This document shows positions 32,058-40,341 of a stretch of DNA of 64,000 bases, one piece after another (within the stretch, counting starts at the first letter, position 1; the number at the start of each line of letters is the position of its first letter). The translations under genes and the position numbers were made by a program. The notes beneath the pieces are model-generated. The model saw only the letters and a program-made list of their open reading frames with translations, was not told where the DNA came from and did no database searches. The DNA lies in assembly GCA_028283825.1 (NCBI GenBank), contig JAPWJW010000001.1:1-64000 (forward strand), in the 5' to 3' direction. The DNA comes from Azospirillaceae bacterium (lineage in GTDB: Bacteria; Pseudomonadota; Alphaproteobacteria; Azospirillales; Azospirillaceae).

Positions 32058-32856
32058 TGGCGTCCCTCGTCATCGGCTCTTGCTCGGCAAAGCCGATCAA
32101 TGGCGACATCAAGGGCTCTTCTTGAAGTCTTGCAGAATAGACGTTCTGAATCTCGTCATCGAGCGCTTGCTGGAATAGCAGCTCGTCCAGTTGCCGCCCA
32201 AACTCGGTGTATGTCGCACTGATGACAGCTCGCAGGCTTAGCCCGTAACGGATTTCCAGGTCCTCGACAGCGACCTGCAAATCAGCAGGTACGGCGGTGG
32301 CGCCGTGAATAGCGCAGACCGCAGCAGTCGCGGTGTCGACCTCGGCGTTAAGTTGCCTCAGCGCATAGCTCTTGCCGACCAACTGCAGGCAGCGCAGGTC
32401 CCTAATTGTCTGCCTGGTCTTCCCAGCGTCCGTACGCGCCAGGCCGCGTTTTACCTCCAGAAAATCGACGGCTCTGCGATCCGCATCAATAAGCACCAGG
32501 TCAGGGGCCACCTTTCGCCCCTGTCCGCCCTCGTAATGCAGATGAGAGCTGCGGAGTGTTTCAGCACTGGCGGCGCCACCGACCATTTGGTCAATCAGCG
32601 AAGGGATGAATATGGGCGGCGTACGGACAAGCCGGAGGTGGGGAAGTGCCTTCAGCGCCTCGCTGATGGCCGTCTCCAGGATCTGACCATCCGCACGAAC
32701 CGCGGAAGTCAATATTCCATACCGCTGGCGATGTTGTGCGGGAACGATTGGGTCAGGCTGTACCTGCAGGTGCCGGAGCCGGTCGATAGTTCGGCTGATC
32801 AGCGCGGTTACGGCCGGCGGGATCGGCGACGCCTCGGTGTGCATCTTACGTCTCAT
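32044..32856 (-). CDS. PD-(D/E)XK nuclease-like protein
   Basis: The product is 270 residues. Residues about 115-140 contain APDLVLIDADRRAVDFLEVKRG, which has the spacing of a PD-(D/E)XK active site (Asp, then Glu-x-Lys on the next strand). The rest is helical and unassigned. The gene follows a truncated AAA/M41 protease gene by 77 bases on the same strand, so they probably belonged to one operon. A defence or DNA-processing role is possible but not shown. Confidence 0.55.
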   Translation of the reverse strand: MRRKMHTEASPIPPAVTALISRTIDRLRHLQVQPDPIVPAQHRQRYGILTSAVRADGQILETAISEALKALPHLRLVRTPPIFIPSLIDQMVGGAASAETLRSSHLHYEGGQGRKVAPDLVLIDADRRAVDFLEVKRGLARTDAGKTRQTIRDLRCLQLVGKSYALRQLNAEVDTATAAVCAIHGATAVPADLQVAVEDLEIRYGLSLRAVISATYTEFGRQLDELLFQQALDDEIQNVYSARLQEEPLMSPLIGFAEQEPMTRDAITSV

Positions 32857-32933
32857 CTTGGTTTAAGGGGGGCAACTTGCCCACCGCGTTCTGGAAAAGC
32901 CGCAGGTGGGCGGGGGCCGTCTTCGTGCCGGTC

Positions 32934-34139
32934 TCACTGCATTTCTCGCCCCTCGGCTTTGGGCCAAAGCGCACTTCCAGCGGCGACGATTTCCTCAGCA
33001 GAAATCGTCTCCTTGGCGAGCAGAAGCTCGGCGACATATTCCACCGCCTGCCGTCGGGCACGGACGAGGGCGAGCACTTCCCCGTATTGGGCGTCCAGCA
33101 GCGCATCGACTTTCGCCGCGAGCTTGGGATTGCCACCGAGGAGATGGGGCAGCGTGCGCGCCGTAACGGGCCCTACCCAGATCAGCTGATCTCCCAGCCC
33201 GTGGGCGATGAGCTGTGTGGTAAGCAAGGTGGCGGTCGCCAAATCGCTTTCGGCGTTACCGCCGGCGGCTGTACTCGCTTCCCCGAGGACGGCCTCTTCG
33301 GCAGCCCGTCCAGCCAGTGACACCTTCACCAACGCGAGAAGGTCACCGGCGTGCATGATTTCATCGTCTGGGCGGCACCGCACGCTTCCCAGCGCCGCTG
33401 AAGAGGCGCGGATTGAAGCCGACAGCAGCGTTCCGGGCCTCAGGATTGCCGAAACCACAGCATGACCAGCCTCATGAACGGCGACAAGGCGCCGGACTTC
33501 CAACGGCTGTTGACGCTCCGCAGGGTGTAGTTCCGCCGCCAGATCTTCCGGTCGCATGGGCCTGCCGGCCAGCCTGGCGCGACGTTTCCCGCCACGGACG
33601 ACCTGCTCGCAGTCTGCTCCCGTCGCGCCTTCCAGCGCCGCCGCAAAGCATGCCAGGTCCAGGCCTTGCAGATGATTTGGGCCAAGATGGAAGCGGAGAA
33701 TACCTTGGAGCGCCATCTTGTCGGGGAACGGAATGCGTATGACGCGCTCGAAGCGGCCAGGCCGGGTCAGCGCTGGATCCAACAATTCGGGGAAGTTGCA
33801 GCTGCCCACTACAACAACCCCTTCCCGGCCCTGGACACTGTCCGAGTATTCTAAGAAGGCGTTCATGACTTGGTGGTTGTAGGAACGGTTCGGCCCAGCT
33901 TCCAGGGCCCTGCTGGCAAAGCTATCCAGCTCGTCAATCGCCAGTAGGCACGGCGCAGCCCGCCTTGCCTCCGCGAAGGTAGCCGCCATCGCCCGCAGCA
34001 TGTTTCCCTGGTGCCCCGCAGCTTGCCACTGCCCATGGGACGCGACGATCAGGGGTACTTCACAGGTCCTGGCCAGGGCGCGCATGAATGCGCTTTTGCC
34101 CACGCCCGGCGGCCCCGCGACGACACAGCCCTTGTCCAT
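32934..34139 (-). pseudogene. FtsH-like AAA ATPase with M41 zinc peptidase domain, 5'-truncated at an IS3 element
   Basis: The remaining frame is 401 residues. It starts almost at the Walker A motif (GPPGVGKS, 9-16), then has Walker B LLAIDELD (65-72), an AAA second-region block (LLDPALTRPGRFERVIRIPF) and the zinc-protease motif HEAGH at 222-226, with the third ligand region NAESDLATAT further on. FtsH-family proteins have 150-200 residues before the Walker A motif, including membrane helices or a substitute domain; here that part is missing because the IS3 end lies seven bases upstream of the ATG. The other side of the IS does not continue the gene. Translation from the residual ATG may occur, but the ATPase core is incomplete. 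Confidence 0.8.
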
Positions 34140-34198
34140 GTCAGCTGAACCGCGCCGGGATTGTCGGAGGCTTTCACTCCTGAGAGACTGAAGCCACG

Positions 34199-34525
34199 AT
34201 GAGCAAGACGACGAACAAGTTCTCCCCTGAGGTGCGTGCCCGCGCGGTGCGGCTGGTGCTGGATCACGAGAAGGATCATCCGTCCCGTTGGGCGGCGGTG
34301 ATGTCGATCGCGGCGAAGATCGGCTGTTCGGGCCAAACGCTGAACGAATGGGTGAAGAAGGCCGAGGTTGAAGCAGGCACGCGGGCCGGTGTGCCCAGCG
34401 ATGTCGCGGAACGGCTGAAGGCGCTGGAACGGGAGAACCGGGAACTGCGCCAAGCGAATGAGATCCTGCGCAAGGCGAGCGCGTATTTTGCGGCGGCGGA
34501 GCTCGACCGCCGGTTCAAGCCATGA
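34199..34525 (+). CDS. IS3-family transposase OrfA
   Basis: The product is 108 residues. It has an N-terminal helix-turn-helix of the Tnp_1 type ([37 protein letters not shown]) followed by a leucine-zipper-like helix ([20 protein letters not shown]). It binds the terminal repeats and pairs with OrfB. Its stop overlaps the orfB start as ATGA at 34522-34525. Confidence 0.93.
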   Translation: MSKTTNKFSPEVRARAVRLVLDHEKDHPSRWAAVMSIAAKIGCSGQTLNEWVKKAEVEAGTRAGVPSDVAERLKALERENRELRQANEILRKASAYFAAAELDRRFKP

Positions 34526-35427
34526 TTGCCTTCATCGATGAGCATCGGGGTGCGCACGGGGTCGAGCCGATCTGCCAGGTGTTGGCGATCGCCCCGTCGA
34601 CCTATCACCGGCATGCGTCGCGGCGTTCCAACCCGGACCGCCTGCCGGCGCGGGCCAAGCGGGACACACGGTTGAAGGTCGCAATACGGCGGGTGTTCGA
34701 CGAGAACTTCGCCGTCTATGGCGTGCGCAAGGTCTGGCATCAGCTCAAGCGGGAGGGCCACGCCGTCGCGCGTTGCACGGTCGCCCGACTGATGCGGGAC
34801 TTGGGCCTGCGAGGTGTGATCCGGGGCAAGCCGGTGAGGACGACGGTGAGCGACAAGGCGGCACCCTGTCCGCTGGACCATGTCAATCGGCAGTTCCATG
34901 CGCCCCGGCCGAACATGCTGTGGCTGTCGGACTTCACCTACGTCGCCACCTGGCAGGGCTTCGTCTACGTGGCCTTCGTCATCGACGCCTACGCCCGGCG
35001 CATCGTTGGCTGGCGGGTGTCGCGGACAGCCCATGCCGCCTTCGTGCTCGACGCCCTGGAGCAGGCCCTGCATGACAGGCGACCGGCCAAGCACGGCGGC
35101 CTGGTTCACCACTCGGACAGGGGTGTTCAATACGTCAGCATCAAATACACCGAGCGCCTGGCCGATGCCGGGATCGAGCCCTCGGTCGGCAGTGTCGGGG
35201 ATAGCTACGACAACGCCCTGGCAGAAACCATCAACGGCCTCTACAAGGCCGAGGTGATCCACCGGCGTGGGCCATGGCGATCCTTCGAGGCCGTCGAATA
35301 CGCCACCCTGGAATGGGTCGATTGGTTCAACCACCGGCGGATCCTGGGGCCCATCGGTAACATCCCGCCCGCCGAAGCTGAGGCTCGCTTCCACGCCATG
35401 ACGGACACTCCGGCCATGGCCGCCTGA
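34522..35427 (+). CDS. IS3-family transposase OrfB (DDE integrase core)
   Basis: The product is 301 residues. An HTH_21-type segment ([17 protein letters not shown]) is followed by an rve integrase core with catalytic Asp in LSDFTYVAT, Asp in HHSDRGVQY and Glu in [14 protein letters not shown]. The C-terminal [20 protein letters not shown] block is typical. The overlap with orfA suggests coupling or a programmed fusion. Confidence 0.95.
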   Translation: MIAFIDEHRGAHGVEPICQVLAIAPSTYHRHASRRSNPDRLPARAKRDTRLKVAIRRVFDENFAVYGVRKVWHQLKREGHAVARCTVARLMRDLGLRGVIRGKPVRTTVSDKAAPCPLDHVNRQFHAPRPNMLWLSDFTYVATWQGFVYVAFVIDAYARRIVGWRVSRTAHAAFVLDALEQALHDRRPAKHGGLVHHSDRGVQYVSIKYTERLADAGIEPSVGSVGDSYDNALAETINGLYKAEVIHRRGPWRSFEAVEYATLEWVDWFNHRRILGPIGNIPPAEAEARFHAMTDTPAMAA

Positions 35428-35466
35428 CTCAAACCAAACGGCCTCCGACAATCCCGGCGCGGTTCA

Positions 35467-35784
35467 CTTCAACGCCGTTAAGCGCCTCGGTCGTGAGAAA
35501 ATAGCTCGGGAGAAGCGTGCAGACTGACTGCACCCGGAGAGGTTCCATATGCCAACATTCGGCAGATCGTCGAAACGCATGCCGGCATATGGCAAACGCA
35601 ACTTCTTCAAGCGTGCGAACCCCGAGTTGGGCTTCAACAACGACCGAAACGGCGCCGTGCCATTGATGGGATCTTCATCATTGAGCGCCCGGGGGCGATG
35701 GCACCTGCACGGCGCTCCCTTATCGCCATCGATCCCGTTAGCGAGGACCCTGCCAGCCTAGCACTCGCGGCAACCACTGAGGGC
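35467..35784 (+). other. IS3 right flank: gene tail and a doubtful small frame
   Basis: From 35467 a plus-strand frame enters from the IS (FNAVKRLGREKIAREKRAD, stop at about 35526) and looks like the C-terminus of a gene cut by the IS. After 22 bases a frame at 35549-35761 (70 codons, MPTFGRSSKRMPAYGKRN) has a GGAGAGG ribosome site at good spacing. Its second half reads better in another frame, so it may be shifted or not a gene. Confidence 0.3.
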
Positions 35785-36393
35785 TCAGTCCTCCTCTTCG
35801 AAAGTCAATGCAAGCTGCATCCAACCATCAATGAAATTGTATATTGATTTCCGCGACAGACTCATGCGCATTAAAAATAATGGTAATTGCTTTACTATTT
35901 CAATACATAATAATATCGCATCTGCTCCTTTTGCAGCATCAAGGCGATCATCTATTTTTCCCAATTCTTGGCCAATCATAATTATTGTTGATATTCTATG
36001 GCGTAAAGTTTCATTTGAATCATTTACAAATTTAAGTGCACTATCTCTCTTCATTGATATGACCATCATATCAAAATACAATACTGTGCTTATTTTATTC
36101 TGGAATTCTATTATCTTTCTGAACTCTTTTTTCAGATAATCGATCAAATCATCTGGATAATCATCTTTTATATCTATTATCTCGAATAATATACCGTCCA
36201 TATTAAGTGACTGCGAAATTATATTGTCTTTGCTTCCAAAAATTTTATATATGACCCCCATGCTGATTCCGGATAACTTGCTTATATCTTTCATGCAAGT
36301 GTCCGATATCCCCCTATCAGAGAAGCATTCGCGCGCCGCTTCAAGTATCACTTCACGCTTCCGCAGTTCTTCACCAATATTCTTGCCGCGCAT
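35785..36393 (-). CDS. TetR/AcrR-family transcriptional regulator, AT-rich
   Basis: The product is 202 residues. The N-terminal TetR helix-turn-helix is clear (residues 10-56: REVILEAARECFSDRGISDT, MKDISKLSGISMGVIYKIFG). The C-terminal ligand/dimer domain has no assigned ligand. The gene is strikingly AT-rich compared with everything around it, pointing to transfer from a low-GC donor. The next gene on the same strand upstream is a small excisionase-like protein, and no divergent target gene is adjacent. Confidence 0.88.
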   Translation of the reverse strand: MRGKNIGEELRKREVILEAARECFSDRGISDTCMKDISKLSGISMGVIYKIFGSKDNIISQSLNMDGILFEIIDIKDDYPDDLIDYLKKEFRKIIEFQNKISTVLYFDMMVISMKRDSALKFVNDSNETLRHRISTIIMIGQELGKIDDRLDAAKGADAILLCIEIVKQLPLFLMRMSLSRKSIYNFIDGWMQLALTFEEED

Positions 36394-36439
36394 TGTTATA
36401 TCTCCAGATAGACGGGGTAGAGGCTTCAGCTAAAGCGGC

Positions 36440-36730
36440 TCATTTTACCGATTGGGCACCTTTGCGGGGCCGCCCTCGCGCTCGAACAGGACCGGCTTGG
36501 GATGGATGGTTAGCCGCGGGGGAAACGCGCGCAGCGCTCGCCTCCTCCTGTCGCGCAATCCAGCGCCTTAGTTCGGAAAGGGAATAGAGGCGCCGCCGGC
36601 CGATTCGAATGAATCGGATATCGAGGCGAATCAAGAGGGAACGATGGATCCTTAATAGATCCGAGGCCTCCTCCACAGTGAGAAGCCGTAGACTTCCCAG
36701 ATCCCGTTCCATGTGCCCACCAGCGTTCAA
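36440..36730 (-). CDS. small helix-turn-helix protein, candidate excisionase (recombination directionality factor)
   Basis: The product is 96 residues, or 90 from the internal ATG at 36712. Residues about 15-62 form a winged-helix/HTH_17 domain (RLLTVEEASDLLRIHRSLL, FIRIGRRRLYSLSELRRWIA), the fold of AlpA/Xis proteins. The tail is basic and ends RGRPRKGAQ. A related RGRPRK tail occurs in the damaged frame at 40029-40279. Being the only intact protein of this kind in the island, it is the best candidate for Int2's directionality factor. Confidence 0.65.
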   Translation of the reverse strand: MNAGGHMERDLGSLRLLTVEEASDLLRIHRSLLIRLDIRFIRIGRRRLYSLSELRRWIARQEEASAARVSPAANHPSQAGPVRARGRPRKGAQSVK

Positions 36731-37092
36731 CCAATGACGACAGCTGAACCGGCACTGATCGCCGCCCCAGCGACTATGTTATTTGAAGGAATTTGAAATT
36801 CGCCAAGGGGCAAAGTTACGTCCGGTGGCAAGCGGAGTGCAGATTGTGGGACAGGTGAGCGTCTCGCTGATTCGGCTTGCTACCTCGCCGCTATCGTCAC
36901 TTGGTGGCTCTGAATGAGTCTCGAGCCTAGGGCGCGGCGTGAGAGGCGCCCGGCCATTTCGGTCTCCGGCGCGTTTGGCCGGGCCGATCATGCGGCAACG
37001 GTCGGCAGCATGATTGCAAGATCATCGCCGACAGCGGCGATGGTTTCCAGGGGCATGGAGCGGCCGCACTGAGGCCCATTCACCGTTGATCT
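36731..37092. other. degraded stretch, possible transposase tail
   Basis: No intact gene. On the minus strand near 37000-37080 a short frame ends SMPLETIAAVGDDLAIMLPTVAA and reads like the C-terminus of a lost protein, probably a transposase, but the family was not identified. Confidence 0.35.
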
Positions 37093-37233
37093 CTATGAGG
37101 ATGGCCCGACCAGGCAGGTGATGACGTTCTCATTTGGGAAGATGCCGACCACCTCGGTGCGGCGCTTGATCTCGCCGTTGAGGCGCTCGATGGGGTTGGT
37201 AACGGGTATGTGTCTCTCGGTGCCGATGTCCTG
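37093..37233 (-). pseudogene. IS256-family (mutator-type) transposase remnant
   Basis: The minus strand encodes about 46 residues, including TNPIERLNGEIKRRTEVVG and IFPNENVITCLVG, the highly conserved C-terminal block of IS256-type transposases with the third catalytic Glu. Nothing else of the element is left. Confidence 0.85.
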
Positions 37234-37239
37234 GCTACG

Positions 37240-37365
37240 ATCCGCGAGGGGCGTGGTAGATTGGGAGAGCACGGTCCGCTTTGAGTCGAATTTGGAGCGT
37301 GACCTTCTCATCCTGATCGAATCTCGGCCGGGGGTCATGGAGATCTCCGAGCAGTCCAATCGTGC
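37240..37365 (+). pseudogene. TnsA-like endonuclease N-terminal fragment
   Basis: On the plus strand DWESTVRFESNLERDLLILI followed by ESRPGVMEISEQ matches the start of the TnsA N-terminal domain (aromatic-ESxLERDxxxLLE...V...EQ). The similarity ends at the EQ, and no TnsB, TnsC or catalytic remainder is nearby. It is taken as a scrap of a Tn7-like or phage TnsA-type gene; pattern recognition only. Confidence 0.45.
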
Positions 37366-37538
37366 TCATTATCCCGTTCGTAGACACTTCCCCACCCTCT
37401 CACGCCAGACCTCCCGCCATCATCGGCAACCAGCATCAGCCATGGAAGGCGTTCCTTGGCGGAGGGGTTACAGGGCATCATCCTCGCCCAAGGCGATGAC
37501 GGGCATTACCCAACCCGAATAGACCAGCAGCCCCAGCG

Positions 37539-37865
37539 CTATACGTGCTGTCCGTTATGTTCGAGGGCACCGGCGAGTAGTCCATCCAGCCACAGCAGGT
37601 AGTCCCGCGCCGGCATGCCCGGCTCGCTGGCATAGTCGCCGTCCGTCAGCTCCTCCAAGGCCGCCTGCAAATGCTCCGCCTTCTCCGTCAGGAAGCGGGC
37701 GATGTCCGCCCGTCCTTCCTTGATTTGCTCGGGCGTGGCCCGGCTGATGAACGCCTGCACGGCATCCTCCAGTTCCGGCCCCTCGATGTCGTAATCCTGA
37801 TGCAGGAAGGCTGCGATGATGTAGTGCAGCACCGGATAGGCCTGCTGGATCGCCTGTCGTTGCAT
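37539..37865 (-). CDS. CdiI_2-type immunity protein
   Basis: The product is 108 residues and all-helical in appearance. YPVLHYIIAAFLHQDYDIEG and the spaced LEDAVQAFI and ATPEQ elements match the CdiI_2 family of contact-dependent-inhibition immunity proteins, which neutralise a cognate nuclease toxin in the cytoplasm. It begins 8 bases after the toxin stop, so it is cotranscribed with the toxin gene, as expected for a toxin/immunity pair. Confidence 0.8.
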   Translation of the reverse strand: MQRQAIQQAYPVLHYIIAAFLHQDYDIEGPELEDAVQAFISRATPEQIKEGRADIARFLTEKAEHLQAALEELTDGDYASEPGMPARDYLLWLDGLLAGALEHNGQHV

Positions 37866-37873
37866 CCCATCCC

Positions 37874-38797
37874 TCAGAGCTTCGGGTAAGCGGTCACGAT
37901 GAAATAAACCTTCGGGCCGGAGGTGACCCGTTCCAGCAGCACGATCATCCTATTGGTTTGCTGCATCGCCATGGTGGCGCGCGGCAATATCCAGCCGACG
38001 GCCTGACCTGCATCATAGGTCAACGGCAGGCGGTCACCAGCCTTAGCCGTCGTCGCCCATTGCTGGATGACTGAGGCATTTGTGCGCATCGCCTCACTAA
38101 TGAACCTCTCGGCCTGCAAGCGGGTGGTGAAGGTGCTGGCCGCCTTCATGCGCGGTTTCTCCGCCAGCCGCTGCTTCAGGTAGATTTCATCGCGGCGCAC
38201 ATGCCGTTCGATGATATGGCCGCCCGCGCCGTCCTCGGCCGCGACGCTGATCCAGCCGTTACGGATGGAGATGATGCGCAGGGCCGCCCATTTGGCGGCG
38301 ATGCCGAGCGGCACGGCAATTTCCACCGCCACCCCCACGGTGTCCGCCGCCTCCGGCGACAGGCCAAGGCTTTCGGCGGCGGCTCGCACTACGCGGTAGC
38401 TCAGCGTGTTGTGGGGATTGCCGGTCCACAGGTCGTGCAGGCCGGTGTTCACGTTGTCGACACCGTCGAAGGCCAGCACCACGCCACCAACCTTGGTCAC
38501 CATGGTGGGCTCAGGGGTGATGATGAGCGCGCCGGCGGCGACGAACTCCACCGCACCACCGATAATCTCCAGCGCCCCAAAGGCGCGGGTCAAGAACCGG
38601 CCCGTATCGGTTTCGGTCGCCTCAATGGAGAGGCCCTTGAGGATGGCCGCAAGCTGGATCGGGGAGAGGATGATCGACAGCCCGCTTTCCTTCTCCTGAT
38701 CGTCGGTCAGGTCATATGGGTCTACGGGCCACCATTGGCCGCTCTGGCCTGCCTGTGCCTGTTGCATCCACCTCTCCACGTGCCGCCGTCCGGCCAT
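37874..38797 (-). CDS. polymorphic toxin with RNase A-like CdiA-CT domain
   Basis: The product is 307 residues. Residues 190-305 match the bacterial RNase A-like CdiA-CT toxin fold: GGHIIERHV (His194, His199), Arg210 eleven residues after His199, the STFT block at 221-224, and the terminal VTAYP with Thr302 and Tyr304. These are the positions of the family's His, Arg, Thr and Tyr active-site set. Residues 40-170 are hydrophobic and Ala/Gly-rich (ALEIIGGAVEFVAAGALII), perhaps a pre-toxin or membrane-interacting part. There is no signal peptide, no haemagglutinin repeats and no PAAR, VgrG or LXG domain, so the delivery route is unknown. The immunity gene follows directly. Confidence 0.8.
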   Translation of the reverse strand: MAGRRHVERWMQQAQAGQSGQWWPVDPYDLTDDQEKESGLSIILSPIQLAAILKGLSIEATETDTGRFLTRAFGALEIIGGAVEFVAAGALIITPEPTMVTKVGGVVLAFDGVDNVNTGLHDLWTGNPHNTLSYRVVRAAAESLGLSPEAADTVGVAVEIAVPLGIAAKWAALRIISIRNGWISVAAEDGAGGHIIERHVRRDEIYLKQRLAEKPRMKAASTFTTRLQAERFISEAMRTNASVIQQWATTAKAGDRLPLTYDAGQAVGWILPRATMAMQQTNRMIVLLERVTSGPKVYFIVTAYPKL

Positions 38798-38864
38798 GCA
38801 GCCAGGTTGGTGGGTCGGTGCATTTCTTCAACGTAGGGGGAGGCAGTACGCCCAAAGGAGAGGC

Positions 38865-39215
38865 TCAGGCTGCCTCCCCAACGCCCGCCTGCGGCGGACG
38901 GGCATGTATCCAGTCGGCGGCCTGTGCCTCGACTGCACAGGAATGCGGCCCCAGTTCGGCCAGCAGCTCCTCGGCGGCGTAGTTCTCCGAGCCGAAACAC
39001 CCCTTGAGGTCACGGGCACAATGGCTGGCATGGGCCGTCCAGTGCGTCACCCCATGGGCTAGCGTGGCATAGTAGGCCACAGCAACGCGGAGACAGCGAG
39101 GGGCAGAAAGGTGGACCTCGTCACGGCTGGGGATGTAGCAGGCACAGGCCCCGCCTTCCCGGAAGGTCGCGCCAATGGGAGCGATGAGGTCACCGGCTCG
39201 GGACCGAAATCTCAC
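38865..39215 (-). pseudogene. ArdC-like antirestriction metalloprotease fragment, active site lost
   Basis: The frame is 116 residues. AYYATLAHGVTHWTAHASH and FGSENYAAEELLAELG match the C-terminal zincin half of ArdC-type antirestriction proteins, where the first block is normally HELxHWTGH. Here the catalytic Glu of HExxH is Gly. The N-terminal single-strand-DNA-binding domain is absent. It is a remnant of plasmid or ICE cargo. Confidence 0.7.
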
Positions 39216-39320
39216 ACCGCAACGGTGACGAATTCATCGCCAGAGCCCAAAAAATCCGAATATCTCGACTGTCCAGAAATGATTAATCCACCGGATGGCA
39301 TCACCTCACATTGCACCCGT

Positions 39321-39533
39321 TCAGGCCTTAATATATTGATAAGCAACAAATAGAAAATACGGCAGCGCCAGAAGGAGCGCAAAAAACAATGCCGCTCCAA
39401 AGAAACCCAATAAAACATGCGTCCCCTTGACCGGCCCGCCATTACCGGTGACCGCTTCACTTTCGTAGACCTTGGAAAGGGTCGCCAGGCTTTCCGCCTG
39501 CATGCGCAACGCTGTCTGGAATTCATTAGCCAT
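39321..39533 (-). CDS. small single-pass membrane protein
   Basis: The product is 70 residues from the ATG at 39533 (MANEFQTALRMQAESLA), with upstream in-frame ATGs at 39545 and 39566. One strong helix lies at the C-terminus (VLLGFFGAALFFALLLALPYFLFVAY). It is divergent from the XRE gene at 39663, and the shared intergenic region holds an operator cluster, so the XRE protein probably controls it. Function unknown. Confidence 0.55.
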   Translation of the reverse strand: MANEFQTALRMQAESLATLSKVYESEAVTGNGGPVKGTHVLLGFFGAALFFALLLALPYFLFVAYQYIKA

Positions 39534-39591
39534 TTCTTGCTCCATCAAGAGTATGGGCCCCCTCAAGGGTCTACGGGGCTTAGAGGATCAT

Positions 39592-39629
39592 ATTATCCTA
39601 TTATGGGATAATCCACAATTGGGATTATC
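39592..39629. promoter_or_regulatory. operator cluster for the adjacent XRE repressor
   Basis: Three copies of one half-site lie in 38 bases: ATTATCC at 39592-39598, GGATAATCC at 39606-39614 (inverted relative to the first) and GGGATTATC at 39621-39629 (inverted relative to the second). The first two make a near-perfect palindrome, and so do the last two. The cluster sits between the divergent membrane-protein gene and the XRE gene, about 35 bases before the XRE start. Confidence 0.7.
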
Positions 39630-39662
39630 GGGGAAATCGGATTCAGCAAGCCGCCGGTTTTC

Positions 39663-39917
39663 ATGCCTAGATCTCTTCGCTCACCGGTGCAGCAACAACT
39701 GCAAAGCTTGCTCATTGAGCTGCGCAAGGTAAGAAATCTGACGCAGACCGAGGTCGCCAATAGGCTAAGGCGCCCCCAGTCCTTTGTTGCGAAATATGAA
39801 GGGGGTGAACGCCGCCTTGATGTTGTGGAGTTCATCGAAGTTTCGGAGGCGCTGGATACGGATGCTCGGGATGTGCTGGCAGACCTAATTCTGCGTGTAT
39901 CAACAAAAACTGAATAG
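39663..39917 (+). CDS. XRE-family repressor-like protein
   Basis: The product is 84 residues. Residues 10-65 are a Cro/CI helix-turn-helix ([42 protein letters not shown]). Little lies outside the DNA-binding domain, as in small phage or toxin-antitoxin regulators. Three operator half-sites lie directly upstream, so it is probably autoregulated. Confidence 0.88.
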   Translation: MPRSLRSPVQQQLQSLLIELRKVRNLTQTEVANRLRRPQSFVAKYEGGERRLDVVEFIEVSEALDTDARDVLADLILRVSTKTE

Positions 39918-40028
39918 GAACGATGATCAGATAGTTTGCGAATCGGCGCGCGGTCTGGACGCCGATGAGCACGGTATCCGTTTGACTTTACTGAAGTCGG
40001 CGCGATTATTTAATCACGCCGATTTACA

Positions 40029-40279
40029 CATGACTCCGTGCAGGGTTCCGACGGATGGTGTACGTCCATAACGATCTCCTGTATGTCCGATCCGGCGGGA
40101 ACCGAGGTCGGATATTTTTCCGCCGCAGCGATCTGGATGCATGGGTCGCCAGGCACACGGTATCGCCTCCTGCGGCAGCCCTTTCTCCCATTCGCTCGGC
40201 TCCCGCTGACACGCGGGGGCCTCCGCCGCGGCGCAGAGGGCGCCCACGGAAAGCGCCGATTAAGGTATGCGCTTCATGA
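40029..40279 (+). pseudogene. excisionase-like HTH protein, frame-damaged
   Basis: The frame starting at 40055 gives LLYVRSGGNRGRIFFRRSDL followed by DAWVARH, the C-terminal half of an AlpA/HTH_17 domain, then a basic tail ending RRRGRPRKAP. The expected N-terminal half (compare MTPCRVPTDGV from 40029) is in another frame. The tail resembles that of the intact gene at 36440-36730. Confidence 0.4.
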
Positions 40280-40341
40280 TACCGCCGGAAGCGTGGTCAA
40301 GGATGGGGAGTGAACGCAGCCAAGTAATGAATGTGTCTCGC

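Larger units (their letters stand above)
34146..35466 (+). mobile_element. IS3-family insertion sequence, 1,321 bp, complete
   Basis: Perfect 26-bp terminal inverted repeats lie at 34146-34171 (starting TGAACCGCGCCGGG) and 35441-35466. Between them are orfA and orfB in the usual overlapping order. No 3-4-bp target duplication is visible (left flank ends cagc, right flank begins cttc), which suggests deletion or recombination next to the element after insertion. Both transposase frames are intact, so it may be active. Confidence 0.93.

Noticed and set aside
34139-35500. Continuation of the AAA/M41 protease N-terminus beyond the IS3 element
   Set aside because: The minus-strand translation right of 35466 gives no AAA N-terminal or membrane-helix sequence, and no target duplication marks a simple insertion.
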